This document shows, piece by piece, positions 1-7,865 of a stretch of 31,318 nucleotides of DNA (position 1 is its first letter; every line of letters starts with the position of its first letter). Source of the stretch: CAISIP01 sp031367285 (GTDB taxonomy: Bacteria; Pseudomonadota; Gammaproteobacteria; Burkholderiales; Burkholderiaceae_C); assembly GCA_031367285.1 (NCBI GenBank), contig JANLPN010000490.1, positions 1-31,318 of the forward strand, given 5' to 3'. The notes beneath the pieces are model-generated. The model saw nothing but the letters and a program-made list of their open reading frames with translations, did not search any database and was not told where the DNA came from. A program made the translations under genes and the position numbers.

Positions 1-251
1 TGCTCGGGCAGATCGCCGACATGCTGCTCAAATTGCGCAGCGAACGCGGCATCACTTTTTGCCTCATAGAACACGACCTCGATTACGTGTCGCGGCTGTG
101 CGACGAGGTGTTTGTGATGGCCGGCGGGCGTTTGCTTGCACAAGGCAGCGTGGCCGAAGTGCGCGCCGATGAACGTGTAATCGAAGCCTATTTTGGCGGC
201 GGCAAATACGAAGATGCGGCCTTGCGTTCCGCGCCAAGGGCGGGCACTTGA
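1..251 (+). CDS. livG: LivG-type ABC transporter ATP-binding protein (C-terminal end only)
   Basis: This is the last ~83 residues of an ATPase subunit of a branched-chain amino-acid type (HAAT) importer; the 5' part, including Walker A, lies outside the window. What is visible is the end of the nucleotide-binding domain: a switch (H-loop) histidine in the IEHDLDYV segment, then the usual CDEVFVMAGGRLLAQG strand and the VIEAYFGG ending typical of LivG. The next gene starts inside its stop codon (TTGA overlap), so the two ATPases are translationally coupled. The paired permeases downstream support a complete importer. LivG rather than LivF is inferred from the EHD motif and the YFGG tail. The gene symbol reflects family membership only; the substrate need not be leucine. 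Confidence 0.85.
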   Translation, partial: LGQIADMLLKLRSERGITFCLIEHDLDYVSRLCDEVFVMAGGRLLAQGSVAEVRADERVIEAYFGGGKYEDAALRSAPRAGT

Positions 252-994
252 GCGAGCAGCATGTGAGCGCCGGCGGCCCCTTGTTGGAGATTCGCGGCCT
301 CACGGCCGGTTATGGTGGCGCCGCTATTATCGAGAACATCGACATGGACGTCGCCGCCAATGAGGTGCGCATCATCGTGGGCCCCAATGGCGCCGGCAAA
401 TCAACCTTGCTCAAGAGTGTGTTGTCCATGACCAGCCGCTCGGCTGGCACGATCCGCTTCAAGGGCCGGGACATCGCCGGCCTGCCCACTGCGGCGCTGG
501 TGCCGCTGGGTATCGCGGCGGTGCCGCAAACCCGCAACGTGTTCCCATCGCTGAGCGTGGCGGAAAACCTGGACGTCGGCACCTATGCCGCGCCGCGCGC
601 CGACGGCCGGCGCATGCTGGAGCGCGTGTACCAGCTATTCCCGGACCTGCGGGACAAACGCAAACAGGCGGCCGGCGAGCTTTCGGGTGGGCAGCGGCAG
701 ATGGTTGCGCTGGGCCGCGCCCTCATGAGCGACCCGGCACTGTTGCTGCTCGATGAACCCACGGCCGGCCTGTCACCGGTGTACCTGGAACGTATCTTTG
801 ACCTGATCCTGGACATCCGCCAGACCGGTGTCACGGTGGTCATGGTGGAGCAGAACGCCAGGCAGGCGCTGCGTATCGCCGACATAGGCACGGTGCTGGT
901 GGGCGGGCGCCACTACATCTCGGGCCACGGCCGCGCCCTGCTGGAGAACGACGACGTGCGGCGCAGTTTCCTGGGCGGTGGAGAAGCGGCGTGA
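248..994 (+). CDS. livF: LivF-type ABC transporter ATP-binding protein
   Basis: Second cytoplasmic ATPase of the HAAT importer, 248 residues, normal for LivF. Walker A GPNGAGKS is at residues 45-52, the ABC signature LSGGQ at about 135-139 and Walker B LLLLDE at about 155-160. The H-loop position reads VEQN instead of EHD, a common LivF trait. The start is a TTG at 248 that overlaps the stop of the upstream ATPase; no in-frame ATG fits as well. The stop overlaps the start of the permease that follows (TGATG), so the importer genes form one operon. Substrate is unknown. The neighbouring oxygenase/aminotransferase genes suggest an amino acid or aromatic carboxylate (inference). Confidence 0.92.
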   Translation: MSEQHVSAGGPLLEIRGLTAGYGGAAIIENIDMDVAANEVRIIVGPNGAGKSTLLKSVLSMTSRSAGTIRFKGRDIAGLPTAALVPLGIAAVPQTRNVFPSLSVAENLDVGTYAAPRADGRRMLERVYQLFPDLRDKRKQAAGELSGGQRQMVALGRALMSDPALLLLDEPTAGLSPVYLERIFDLILDIRQTGVTVVMVEQNARQALRIADIGTVLVGGRHYISGHGRALLENDDVRRSFLGGGEAA

Positions 995-1881
995 TGGTGT
1001 TCATCAATCTCTACCTGATCCCGGCGCTGGCGCTCGGCAGCATTTACGCGCTGGGTGCCGTGGGTATTTCCATGATCTACGGCATCCTGCGTTTTTCGCA
1101 CTTTGCCCATGGCGATGTCATGACCCTGGGCGCCTACGGAGCATTGAGCGCCGTCTGGGCCTTCGGCTGGCATCCTCTGCTGGCGCTGCCGTTCGGTATT
1201 GCGCTGGCGGTAGCCGCCGTGCTGCTTGCAGACCGCGTGTTTTACCGGCCGCTGCGCCGGCTGCCCACGATTTACGCCGTGATCTCCTCGTTCGGCGTGG
1301 CACTCATGATCCGCTCGCTGGTTCAGCTGGTCTGGGGGCCGCAGAACCAGGTATTCCAGGAGGGCGTACGCATGCCCCTGGTGCTGTTCGACAGCCTGCG
1401 CGTCTCGCCGCTGCACGTGCAGGCAATTGTGATCACCCTGGTCCTGGCCACTGCCCTGCATTGGTTCCTGGCGCACACCCGCATCGGGCGCTCGATGCGG
1501 GCGGTGGCCGACGACCCGGACCTGGCCAGTGTGGCCGGCCTGGAGCCCGAACGCGTGATCCGCTGGACCTGGATCCTGGGCGCGGCACTGGCCGCGACAG
1601 CGGGCGTGTTGGCCGGCATGGACACCCAGGTGCATGCCAACAGGGGCTGGAACCTGCTGCTGGCCATGTTTGCGTCTGCGCTGCTGGGGGGCATAGGCAA
1701 ACCCATGGGTGCCGTGGCCGGCGGCTTTCTGATCGGCCTGGTCGAGGAGTTGTCCACCTATCCCTGGGTGGGCACCGAAGCGCTGGTTTCGCCCAGCTAC
1801 AAAAGCGCCGTTGCCTTTGTAATCATGTTGCTGGTGCTGCTGTTTCGGCCCCAGGGTATCCTGCGCGGGAGGCTGCTCTGA
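994..1881 (+). CDS. livH: LivH-type branched-chain amino-acid ABC transporter permease
   Basis: Inner-membrane permease of the HAAT importer, about 295 residues, with repeated hydrophobic segments from the N-terminus (FINLYLIPALALGSIYAL) to the C-terminus. Family hallmarks visible include the early FSHFAHGDVMTLGAY segment and the GLEPERVIRWTWILGAALAATAG stretch that contacts the ATPases. ATG at 994 overlaps the livF stop in a TGATG arrangement; a GTG one codon upstream (991) is an equally possible start. The stop overlaps the ATG of the second permease in the same way. High confidence in family, none in substrate. Confidence 0.92.
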   Translation: MVFINLYLIPALALGSIYALGAVGISMIYGILRFSHFAHGDVMTLGAYGALSAVWAFGWHPLLALPFGIALAVAAVLLADRVFYRPLRRLPTIYAVISSFGVALMIRSLVQLVWGPQNQVFQEGVRMPLVLFDSLRVSPLHVQAIVITLVLATALHWFLAHTRIGRSMRAVADDPDLASVAGLEPERVIRWTWILGAALAATAGVLAGMDTQVHANRGWNLLLAMFASALLGGIGKPMGAVAGGFLIGLVEELSTYPWVGTEALVSPSYKSAVAFVIMLLVLLFRPQGILRGRLL

Positions 1882-2867
1882 TGGACCTGTACGGGCTGTT
1901 GCAGTACCTCGTCAGCTTCCTGATTGCGGGCGGCATCTATGCGCTGCTGTGTCTGGCGCTCAATGTGCAGTGGGGTTATGGCGGCCTTTTCAATGCCGGC
2001 ATCGCCGGGTTTTTTGCGGTGGGGGCCTACACCTCGGCCCTGCTGACGGCGGCGTCCTCGGGCGGCAAACACCTGGGCGGATTTGCCTTGCCGATCCCGC
2101 TCGGGCTGCTGGGTGCGGGCTTGGTGGCGGCGGCCACCGGCTGGGCCGTGGCGCGTATCTGTGTGCGCCTCCAAAGCGACTACCTGGCCATGGCGTCCAT
2201 CGGTATCTCGGAGATATTGCGCCTGGTGATCGTGAACGAGCAGTGGCTTACCAACGGCAGCCTGGGCATCGCCAATATCCCGCGTCCGTTCGAAGCCTGG
2301 ATCGAGGGCGAGGCTTCGGCCTGGGTGTTCGTGCTGGTGGTATGGGCCGTGGTAGGCGCCAGCTGGTGGGTCTGCAACCGTCTCTACGACAGTCCCTGGG
2401 GCCGCGCATTGCGTGCGATCCGCGACAACGAGGAGGCCGCCCGCGCCGTAGGCAAGGATGTGGACCGGCTGCGGCTGCAGACCTATGTGATCGGCTGTGC
2501 GCTCATGGGGGTGGCCGGTGCCCTGTCGGCCAGCTACTTCAAGTTCCTTTCCCCCGCAGCCACCGATCCGCTGCTAATCACTTTCCTGGTCTGGGTCATG
2601 CTGATTGCGGGCGGCAGTGGGAATAACCGTGGCGCGGTGGTCGGCGCCCTGGCCATATGGGCCATCTGGTCGGTCACCGAAATACTGACGGCGCGCCTGC
2701 CGCCGGATTGGACCGCGCGTTCATCGTATGTGCGCATGTTCCTGGTCGGCCTGCTGCTGCAGTTTGTGCTGCAGCGTTACCGCGGCGGCCTGGTACCGGA
2801 GCGTTCGCCGCCCCTGCGTTTTGATGGCGCACCCCCCGCTTCCGGTCCCGGCCACCCGGTCCCATGA
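1881..2867 (+). CDS. livM: LivM-type branched-chain amino-acid ABC transporter permease
   Basis: Second membrane permease of the importer, 328 residues. The N-terminal ALNVQWGYGGLFNAGIAGFFAVGAY segment and the cytoplasmic loop WGRALRAIRDNEEAARAVGKD are diagnostic of LivM. The reading frame is open upstream back through livH, but the protein similarity begins only at the ATG at 1881, which overlaps the livH stop (TGATG). The C-terminal tail after the last membrane segment is Pro/Ser-rich. The next gene begins 33 bp downstream, so it is probably cotranscribed. No periplasmic binding protein gene is in the window; it may lie upstream. Confidence 0.93.
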   Translation: MDLYGLLQYLVSFLIAGGIYALLCLALNVQWGYGGLFNAGIAGFFAVGAYTSALLTAASSGGKHLGGFALPIPLGLLGAGLVAAATGWAVARICVRLQSDYLAMASIGISEILRLVIVNEQWLTNGSLGIANIPRPFEAWIEGEASAWVFVLVVWAVVGASWWVCNRLYDSPWGRALRAIRDNEEAARAVGKDVDRLRLQTYVIGCALMGVAGALSASYFKFLSPAATDPLLITFLVWVMLIAGGSGNNRGAVVGALAIWAIWSVTEILTARLPPDWTARSSYVRMFLVGLLLQFVLQRYRGGLVPERSPPLRFDGAPPASGPGHPVP

Positions 2868-2900
2868 AGTCGTGTTCCTTTTTTCCGTGACGCACCCACC

Positions 2901-4034
2901 ATGAATTTCCCTTTCGCCAAAGAACGCGCGCTGTTTCCCCTGCTGGCCCGGCGCGCGCAACTCTCCAGCTGCTCGCAAAGTGCCTTGTGCACGCCGGTGC
3001 TGGAGGCCATACACCAGTACCTGGCGTCCTGGCAGGAGCTGGGCATGAACTGGGTCGGCTGGGGCGTGGCGCTGGACCAGGCCAAGGCCGAGTTTGCCAA
3101 ACTGGTAGGCGCCGACAGTGGCGACATTGCCGTGATGTCCTGTGTGTCGGACCTGGCTTCGTCGGTAGGCAACTGCCTGGGGTTTGGCGCGGGCAAGAAC
3201 GGCATCGTGTTGGGCGAGATTGATTTCCCCTCGCTCGGCCATGTCTGGCTGGCCCAGCAAGGCCGCGGCGCCCAGGTGTCTTTCGTGGCGGGCGACGGGC
3301 AAGGGGAAATACGGCTGGAAGATTACGAGCGTGCGATCACTGCGCGGACCCGTCTGGTGTCGGTGTCCCATGTTTCCTATTCCAACGGCTTCAGGCAGGA
3401 CATTGCCGCCATTGCCGCGCTGGCACATGCCAGGGACGCGCTGATTTTTGTGGATGCCTACCAGTCGGTGGGCGCGATGCAGGTCGATGTGCTGCGCGAC
3501 GGCATCGACATCCTGGTATGCGGCGCGCAGAAGTACCTGCTCGGCTGCCCGGGCATTGCCTTCATGTACGTGCGCCGCGAACTGGCGCAGACGCTGCGGC
3601 CCGCCAATACCGGCTGGTTCGGCCGGGTCGACCCGTTCGCGTTTGATATCCGCCAGCTGGACTACGCCGACGGCGCCCGGCGTTTCGATACCGGTACACC
3701 GGCTTACATCAATGCCGCCGCGGCCGGGGCCGGTATGGAGCTTCTCAACAGTCTGGATATGGCGGCGGTGGAGTTGCACATAGAACGTCTGTCGGCGGTA
3801 GCGCTGCAGGCCGCCAAGGACCATGGCCTGCGTATCGCCAGCCCGCTGGACCCCAGGCGCAAGGGATCCAATACGGCCATCTACGTGGCCGATTCTTCGG
3901 CCGTGGAGAAGAAGATGGCCGATGCCGGCTTCATTGTGTCGGCACGTGGGGCGGTGATCCGGGTGGCGCCCCATTTCTACAACACCGAAGAAGAAGTCGC
4001 GGCCGCCCTGGCCGCGCTGGCAAAAATCGTCTAG
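2901..4034 (+). CDS. Class V aminotransferase-fold PLP enzyme
   Basis: A 377-residue fold-type I PLP enzyme of the class V group (cysteine desulfurase / isopenicillin-N-epimerase-like / kynureninase-like). The internal-aldimine lysine is K211 in GAQKYLLG; D185 in LIFVDAYQS should contact the pyridine nitrogen and Q188 its O3'. The conserved substrate/phosphate region RRFDTGTPAYINAAAAG is also present. The reaction cannot be fixed from sequence: transamination, lyase or epimerase chemistry are all possible. It lies 33 bp after livM and ahead of the promoter of the oxygenase cluster, so it is probably the last gene of the transporter operon and acts on the imported compound (inference). Not a typical IscS, as no obvious active-site Cys loop was found. 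Confidence 0.85.
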   Translation: MNFPFAKERALFPLLARRAQLSSCSQSALCTPVLEAIHQYLASWQELGMNWVGWGVALDQAKAEFAKLVGADSGDIAVMSCVSDLASSVGNCLGFGAGKNGIVLGEIDFPSLGHVWLAQQGRGAQVSFVAGDGQGEIRLEDYERAITARTRLVSVSHVSYSNGFRQDIAAIAALAHARDALIFVDAYQSVGAMQVDVLRDGIDILVCGAQKYLLGCPGIAFMYVRRELAQTLRPANTGWFGRVDPFAFDIRQLDYADGARRFDTGTPAYINAAAAGAGMELLNSLDMAAVELHIERLSAVALQAAKDHGLRIASPLDPRRKGSNTAIYVADSSAVEKKMADAGFIVSARGAVIRVAPHFYNTEEEVAAALAALAKIV

Positions 4035-4044
4035 CCGCTGCGTG

Positions 4045-4061
4045 GCCCCGCATACCGGGGC
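4045..4061 (+). terminator. GC-rich hairpin after the aminotransferase gene
   Basis: Perfect 6-bp stem GCCCCG / CGGGGC with a 5-nt loop, beginning 10 bp after the aminotransferase stop codon. There is no T-run after it, so it is not a canonical intrinsic terminator. It could mark a transcript 3' end or a processing site between the transporter operon and the oxygenase operon. Confidence 0.35.
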
Positions 4062-4126
4062 GATGGGCGGTCCTCGCCAAGCCGAACTTGCCAGGCTCCG
4101 ATGTCGGAGAAATCCCGCTGATTTGG

Positions 4127-4143
4127 GTCAACTATTGGTTGAC
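4127..4143. promoter_or_regulatory. Perfect inverted repeat GTCAAC-N5-GTTGAC over the -35 box
   Basis: A 17-bp perfect dyad whose right half overlaps the first five bases of the -35 hexamer at 4139-4144. Size and position fit an operator for a dimeric repressor or activator. The IclR-family regulator encoded at 6972 is the obvious candidate (inference). Confidence 0.6.
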
Positions 4144-4167
4144 AGTGCGTGGGCATGGACGAATAAT
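4139..4167 (+). promoter_or_regulatory. Sigma-70-like promoter of the oxygenase cluster
   Basis: Perfect -35 TTGACA (4139-4144), 17-bp spacer, and AATAAT (4162-4167, 5 of 6 matches) as -10. Predicted transcription start is near 4174, leaving a leader of about 76 nt before the Rieske ferredoxin ATG. It sits in an AT-rich patch that stands out from the GC-rich surroundings. The strong consensus suggests expression is limited by a repressor. Confidence 0.7.
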
Positions 4168-4170
4168 AAC

Positions 4171-4195
4171 TCATTAATGAATCAGCGTTTCATTA
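4171..4195. promoter_or_regulatory. Second palindrome cluster just after the predicted transcription start
   Basis: Contains the perfect 10-bp palindrome TCATTAATGA (4171-4180) and the perfect dyad TAATGAA-N7-TTCATTA (4175-4195), so the TCATTA half-site occurs three times. Located on or just after the predicted +1, it would block transcription if bound. It differs in sequence from the upstream GTCAAC dyad, so it may bind a different protein. Confidence 0.5.
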
Positions 4196-4249
4196 GTTGA
4201 ACAACATAAGCAATTTCCCTCTATCCAGTTCAGAAAGCGCCGCCCGTAC

Positions 4250-4597
4250 ATGACCACCGATGACTTGAGCCCCGAATGGCACGATGTTGCCGCGCGTGAC
4301 CAGTTGGATCCCGACTTCCCAATGGGGGTTGAAGTGGGTGGTCAAAACGTAGGTCTGTTCTTGCTCGACGACCAGGTGCATGCGCTTGACGACGTGTGCC
4401 CACACGCGTTTGCCATGTTGTCGCAGGGTTTTCAGGAAAACGGGCTTATCGAATGCCCGCTGCACGCAGCCAGGTTCGAGATTGCAACCGGCAAATGCCT
4501 GAACGAAATCGGGCAACGCGACATCCGCTGCTTCCCGGTGCGGGTGCAGGACGGCCGGGTGGCGGTGCGTATTCCTGTCCAGGTGGCGAAATCGTGA
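4250..4597 (+). CDS. Rieske-type [2Fe-2S] ferredoxin (non-heme oxygenase ferredoxin subunit)
   Basis: A 115-residue single-domain Rieske protein. The cluster ligands are C50/H52 (CPHA) and C69/H72 (CPLH), the normal C-x-H...C-x2-H pattern, and the length is typical for BphF/NdoA-like ferredoxins. It would pass electrons to a Rieske oxygenase; the alpha subunit encoded at 13083 in the same cluster is the likely partner (inference). It is the first gene after the strong promoter at 4139. No ferredoxin reductase is seen in the window. No clear Shine-Dalgarno motif precedes the ATG. Confidence 0.92.
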   Translation: MTTDDLSPEWHDVAARDQLDPDFPMGVEVGGQNVGLFLLDDQVHALDDVCPHAFAMLSQGFQENGLIECPLHAARFEIATGKCLNEIGQRDIRCFPVRVQDGRVAVRIPVQVAKS

Positions 4598-4640
4598 GCG
4601 CCGCACCGCCTGGGTTGCGTTGTCTTGAGTGGCTCCTGGC

Positions 4641-5405
4641 ATGACTTCGGACCAGCTTCCTGAAATCAACCTGCAGGGCCGCCGCGTGCTGGTTACCGGC
4701 GCGGCGCGCGGCCTGGGTGAGGCGTTTGCACGCGCACTGGTGACAGCCGGCGCGCAGGTGACGATCAGCGACGTATTGCACGAACGTGGCCAGGCGCTGG
4801 CACAGGAGCTCGGTGCCGCCGCGCACTACGTTCCCATGGACCTGTCGGACGCGGAGTCGGTCCAGGCCGGTGTGGCGGCAGCGGCCCGTTTACTTGGCGG
4901 ACTGGACGGCCTGATCAACAACGCAGCCATCACCAATTCGGGCGGCAAAACCATGGACCAGCTCGATGCCGACACCTGGGACCGTGTCATGAGTGTCAAT
5001 GTACGCGGTACCTGGCTGGTCACGGTTGCAGCGCAGCCCTATCTGGCCGCTTCGGGCAGCGGGCGGGTCGTGAACATCGCTTCCGACACGGCGATGTGGG
5101 GTGCACCGCGCCTGATGGCCTATATCGCGAGCAAAGGCGCGGTGATCGCCATGACACGCGGCATGGCGCGCGAGATGGGTCCGCAAGGCACCACCGTCAA
5201 TGCCATCGCCCCGGGCCTGACCCTGGTGGAAGCCACCACCTACGTGCCGGAAGAGAGGCACCAGTATTACCTGCAGGGCCGCGCCGTGCCACGCGCCCAG
5301 GTGCCGGAAGACGTGACTGCGGCCGCGATGTTCTTGCTGACGCGCGGAAGCGGTTTTATTACGGGACAGTTGCTGCCGGTCAATGGCGGCTTTGTGATGA
5401 ACTGA
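4641..5405 (+). CDS. Short-chain dehydrogenase/reductase (classical SDR)
   Basis: About 254 residues, Rossmann-fold NAD(P)-dependent oxidoreductase. The cofactor motif TGAARGLG is at residues 19-26, NNAA at 93-96, and the catalytic set N120, S148, Y161 and K165 (YIASK) is complete. Such enzymes in Rieske clusters often oxidise cis-dihydrodiols or alcohols, which is a plausible role here. Only two in-frame starts follow the last upstream stop: GTG 4629 and ATG 4641. The ATG is chosen because similarity begins just after it. Cupin gene follows 15 bp later. Confidence 0.9.
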   Translation: MTSDQLPEINLQGRRVLVTGAARGLGEAFARALVTAGAQVTISDVLHERGQALAQELGAAAHYVPMDLSDAESVQAGVAAAARLLGGLDGLINNAAITNSGGKTMDQLDADTWDRVMSVNVRGTWLVTVAAQPYLAASGSGRVVNIASDTAMWGAPRLMAYIASKGAVIAMTRGMAREMGPQGTTVNAIAPGLTLVEATTYVPEERHQYYLQGRAVPRAQVPEDVTAAAMFLLTRGSGFITGQLLPVNGGFVMN

Positions 5406-5420
5406 AAAGGAGAATGCGAT

Positions 5421-6017
5421 ATGGACACCAAGATGGCAGCCGCCAACCAGCCGGTCTTCAACGAACGCGGCCTGATGGACGCCAAGGTCCTGCCCGAGGC
5501 GGAAATCCAGAAAAGCATGATGCAGGCCGACGGCCAGAGCTTTGCGCAGTGGCTGGACAGCCGCGTGGCGCGTTACCCGACACGCCGGTACGACTGGGAT
5601 GCGCTCAAGTTCCAGGCCGACTACGACCCCAAGTACCGGCGCGCCCAGATGCGTTACATGGGCACTGGCGGCACCGGCGTGGCCACTGACAGCAATACCG
5701 TGCCGGCCGCACACTTCACGTTCTCCACCATGGTGATCCCGGCCCGCCACGAAGGGCCGTCGCACATTCACTACGACGTGGAAGAAGTGTTCTTCGTGAT
5801 GCGCGGCACGCTGAAGGTAATTTGCGAAAAAGACGGGCAGCGTTGGGAAGCCATACTCAAGGAGCGCGACCTGATCTCGGTGCCACCCGGTGTGTACCGC
5901 GAGGAAATCAATATCGGCGACGAAGACGCATTGATGTGTGTGATGCTGGGTGCGGCCAAACCGATCACCCCGGTCTACCCACCCGACAGCCCGCTGACCA
6001 AACTCAAACGCGGCTGA
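5421..6017 (+). CDS. Cupin-domain protein
   Basis: A 198-residue single-cupin protein with an ~85-residue N-terminal extension. Cupin motif 1 is seen as H115-x-H117 plus E121. In motif 2 (PPGVYREEIN, residues 155-164) the usual metal-binding His is replaced by Arg160, so the site is a two-His-one-Glu variant or metal-poor. A good ribosome-binding site (AAAGGAGA) precedes the ATG. Cupins in aromatic operons are dioxygenases, isomerases or carbohydrate-like binders; the activity here cannot be assigned. Its conserved position between SDR and hydrolase suggests a step in the same pathway (inference). Confidence 0.85.
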   Translation: MDTKMAAANQPVFNERGLMDAKVLPEAEIQKSMMQADGQSFAQWLDSRVARYPTRRYDWDALKFQADYDPKYRRAQMRYMGTGGTGVATDSNTVPAAHFTFSTMVIPARHEGPSHIHYDVEEVFFVMRGTLKVICEKDGQRWEAILKERDLISVPPGVYREEINIGDEDALMCVMLGAAKPITPVYPPDSPLTKLKRG

Positions 6018-6034
6018 AACTGGCGCCCCACCCG

Positions 6035-6913
6035 ATGGATGTTCGAGTACCTCCCATGCCACTGATCAGCCAGTTGCGGCAGTTCGCCACCACCCATGTG
6101 GCCACCGCGCAGGGTGCCGTGTCCTTTCGCCTTGCCTGCACGAGCGGTCACAAAGGGCCGGTGACCCATGTGTTGCTGCACGGCATTGGTTCGGCGTCCG
6201 CGAGCTGGCTGGCGCAGCTGCTGCAGGTCAGCACCGGCGGCAAGCCCGCCAGCCATGTGCTGGCCTGGGACGCACCCGGTTACGGTGACAGCACGGCCTT
6301 GCCCATGGAAACGCCTGTCGCCGCCGACTATGCGGCGCGTGTGTGGGCCTGGCTCGATGCCGCCGGTGTCGATGCAGCGGTGCCCTTCACGCTGGTCGGC
6401 CATTCGCTGGGCGCCTTGATGGCGGCAAGCGCGGCCGCCGCGGCCCCGCAGCGCATCAAGCGCCTGGTGCTGCTTGCGCCGGCACAGGGTTATGCGCGTA
6501 CCGCCCCCGCCGTTCGTGCGCAGAAACTGGCCGACCGGCTGGCCAGCCTGGCCCAACTGGGGCCGGCTGGCATGGCAAAAAAACGCGGCCGCGCCATGTT
6601 GTCGGCGCAGGCCAGCGACGCGCAGATTGCGTTTGTCGAACAGGTAATGGCGGGTATCCATCCGCAGGGTTACGCCCAGGCGGCACGGATGCTGGCCGGC
6701 GGTGATGTGGCCGCTGACCTGGGCCGTTTGTCGTGCCCGGTAGTGGTGGCCAGTGGCAGCGCGGACACCATTACCTCGCCTGCGGGATGCCAGGCCCTGG
6801 CGAAAAGTATTGGTGCGCCCTATGTACCGCTGGGCGAGGTGGGCCACAGTTGCGCCCTTGAAGCCGCCGCACAGGTGAATCGCTTGATAGGAATCGCGGA
6901 GGAGACGGAATGA
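6035..6913 (+). CDS. Alpha/beta hydrolase
   Basis: A 292-residue alpha/beta-hydrolase-fold enzyme. The nucleophile elbow is GHSLG with S124; D244 (GSADT) and H271 (GEVGHS) complete the triad, and the oxyanion segment LLHGIG is at 47-52. There is a lid region at about 165-225. Size and layout resemble meta-cleavage-product C-C hydrolases and esterases, which would fit with the extradiol-like VOC gene downstream, but an ester- or lactone-hydrolase is equally possible. ATG 6035 is chosen; ATG 6056 (MPLIS) is a real alternative, and neither has a strong ribosome-binding site. The frame is open further upstream through the cupin gene but without similarity. Confidence 0.87.
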   Translation: MDVRVPPMPLISQLRQFATTHVATAQGAVSFRLACTSGHKGPVTHVLLHGIGSASASWLAQLLQVSTGGKPASHVLAWDAPGYGDSTALPMETPVAADYAARVWAWLDAAGVDAAVPFTLVGHSLGALMAASAAAAAPQRIKRLVLLAPAQGYARTAPAVRAQKLADRLASLAQLGPAGMAKKRGRAMLSAQASDAQIAFVEQVMAGIHPQGYAQAARMLAGGDVAADLGRLSCPVVVASGSADTITSPAGCQALAKSIGAPYVPLGEVGHSCALEAAAQVNRLIGIAEETE

Positions 6914-6971
6914 GACGCCGGGCCGCTCCCAAGGCGAATAGCACCGCAGCGCGCAGCGCGGAGGTAAGCTT

Positions 6972-7865
6972 ATGACAGACATACAGCCCGGCGATAAATA
7001 CCTGGTCCCGGCGCTGCAGCGCGGCATGCAGTTGCTGGGGCAGTTTTCGCGCAATGAGCGCGAGTTGACCGGCGCCGAACTGTCGCGCCGGCTCGACCTG
7101 CCGCGAGCCTCGGTGTTCCGGCTGTTGCAGACGCTGGAGCAGATGGGTTTTGTGGAGCGGGTGGGGGACAGCGCCAACTACAAACTCGGCATCGCCGTGT
7201 TGCGCCTGGGCTTTGAATACCTGGCGTCGATGGAGCTGACCGAACACGGCCGCCCCATCATCGACGACCTGTGCGGCGCCACCGGCCTGTCGGCGCACCT
7301 GGTGGTGCGCGACGGGCGCGAAGTGGTGTTTGTTGCCAAGTCGGCCGGGCGCTCCTTCATGTTCAATTCGATCCAGGTCGGGGCACGTTTGCCGGCCCAT
7401 GCCACGGTGCTGGGCCGCATCCTGCTGGCCGACCTGTCGCTGGAAGAACTGAATTATCTCTATGCCGGCGTCACGCTGGAAGCTTTCACGCTCTACACGC
7501 CGGGGTCGGTGGCATCGCTCAAACACATGATCGATCTGGATGCGCAACGCGGCTACGGTATCAGCCAGGGTGGTTTCGAAGCCGGCATCTCTACCATCGC
7601 GGCACCGGTGTTCGACGACCACCACAAAGTCGCGGCTGCGGTCAGTGTTACCGTGCCGGCACAACGCGTGGAGCCGCAGGCATTGGAAGAAATCGTGTCG
7701 CAGGTGCGCCAGGCGGCAGAGCGGCTGTCGCAGCGTATCAGCCATTTGCCGCCCGGCCTCGCACAGCGCAGTTCCCCGGCCGGCAAACCCCATGCGGAAC
7801 ACAGAATTCCGGAGAAGACTGACTTGACCCCAGCTTATGTGGTAACCAAGAAGTTGATTGCATGA
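6972..7865 (+). CDS. IclR-family transcriptional regulator
   Basis: A 297-residue regulator with an N-terminal winged helix (LTGAELSRRLDLPRASVFRLL, about residues 32-52) and the C-terminal IclR effector-binding domain (SAHLVVRDGREVVFVAK through GGFEAGISTIAAPVFD). A strong GGAGG motif precedes the ATG. Its stop overlaps the ATG of the TPP enzyme (ATGA), so regulator and enzyme are coupled. The gene sits in the middle of the catabolic operon rather than divergently, implying that it is transcribed with the pathway and controls its own level. The likely targets are the inverted repeats at 4127-4195 (inference). The last ~40 residues are a non-conserved tail. Confidence 0.93.
   Translation: MTDIQPGDKYLVPALQRGMQLLGQFSRNERELTGAELSRRLDLPRASVFRLLQTLEQMGFVERVGDSANYKLGIAVLRLGFEYLASMELTEHGRPIIDDLCGATGLSAHLVVRDGREVVFVAKSAGRSFMFNSIQVGARLPAHATVLGRILLADLSLEELNYLYAGVTLEAFTLYTPGSVASLKHMIDLDAQRGYGISQGGFEAGISTIAAPVFDDHHKVAAAVSVTVPAQRVEPQALEEIVSQVRQAAERLSQRISHLPPGLAQRSSPAGKPHAEHRIPEKTDLTPAYVVTKKLIA

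Noticed and set aside
978..1880. Long open frame running into livM from upstream
   Set aside because: It lies in another frame over livH, shows no membrane-protein character, and LivM similarity begins at the ATG at 1881.
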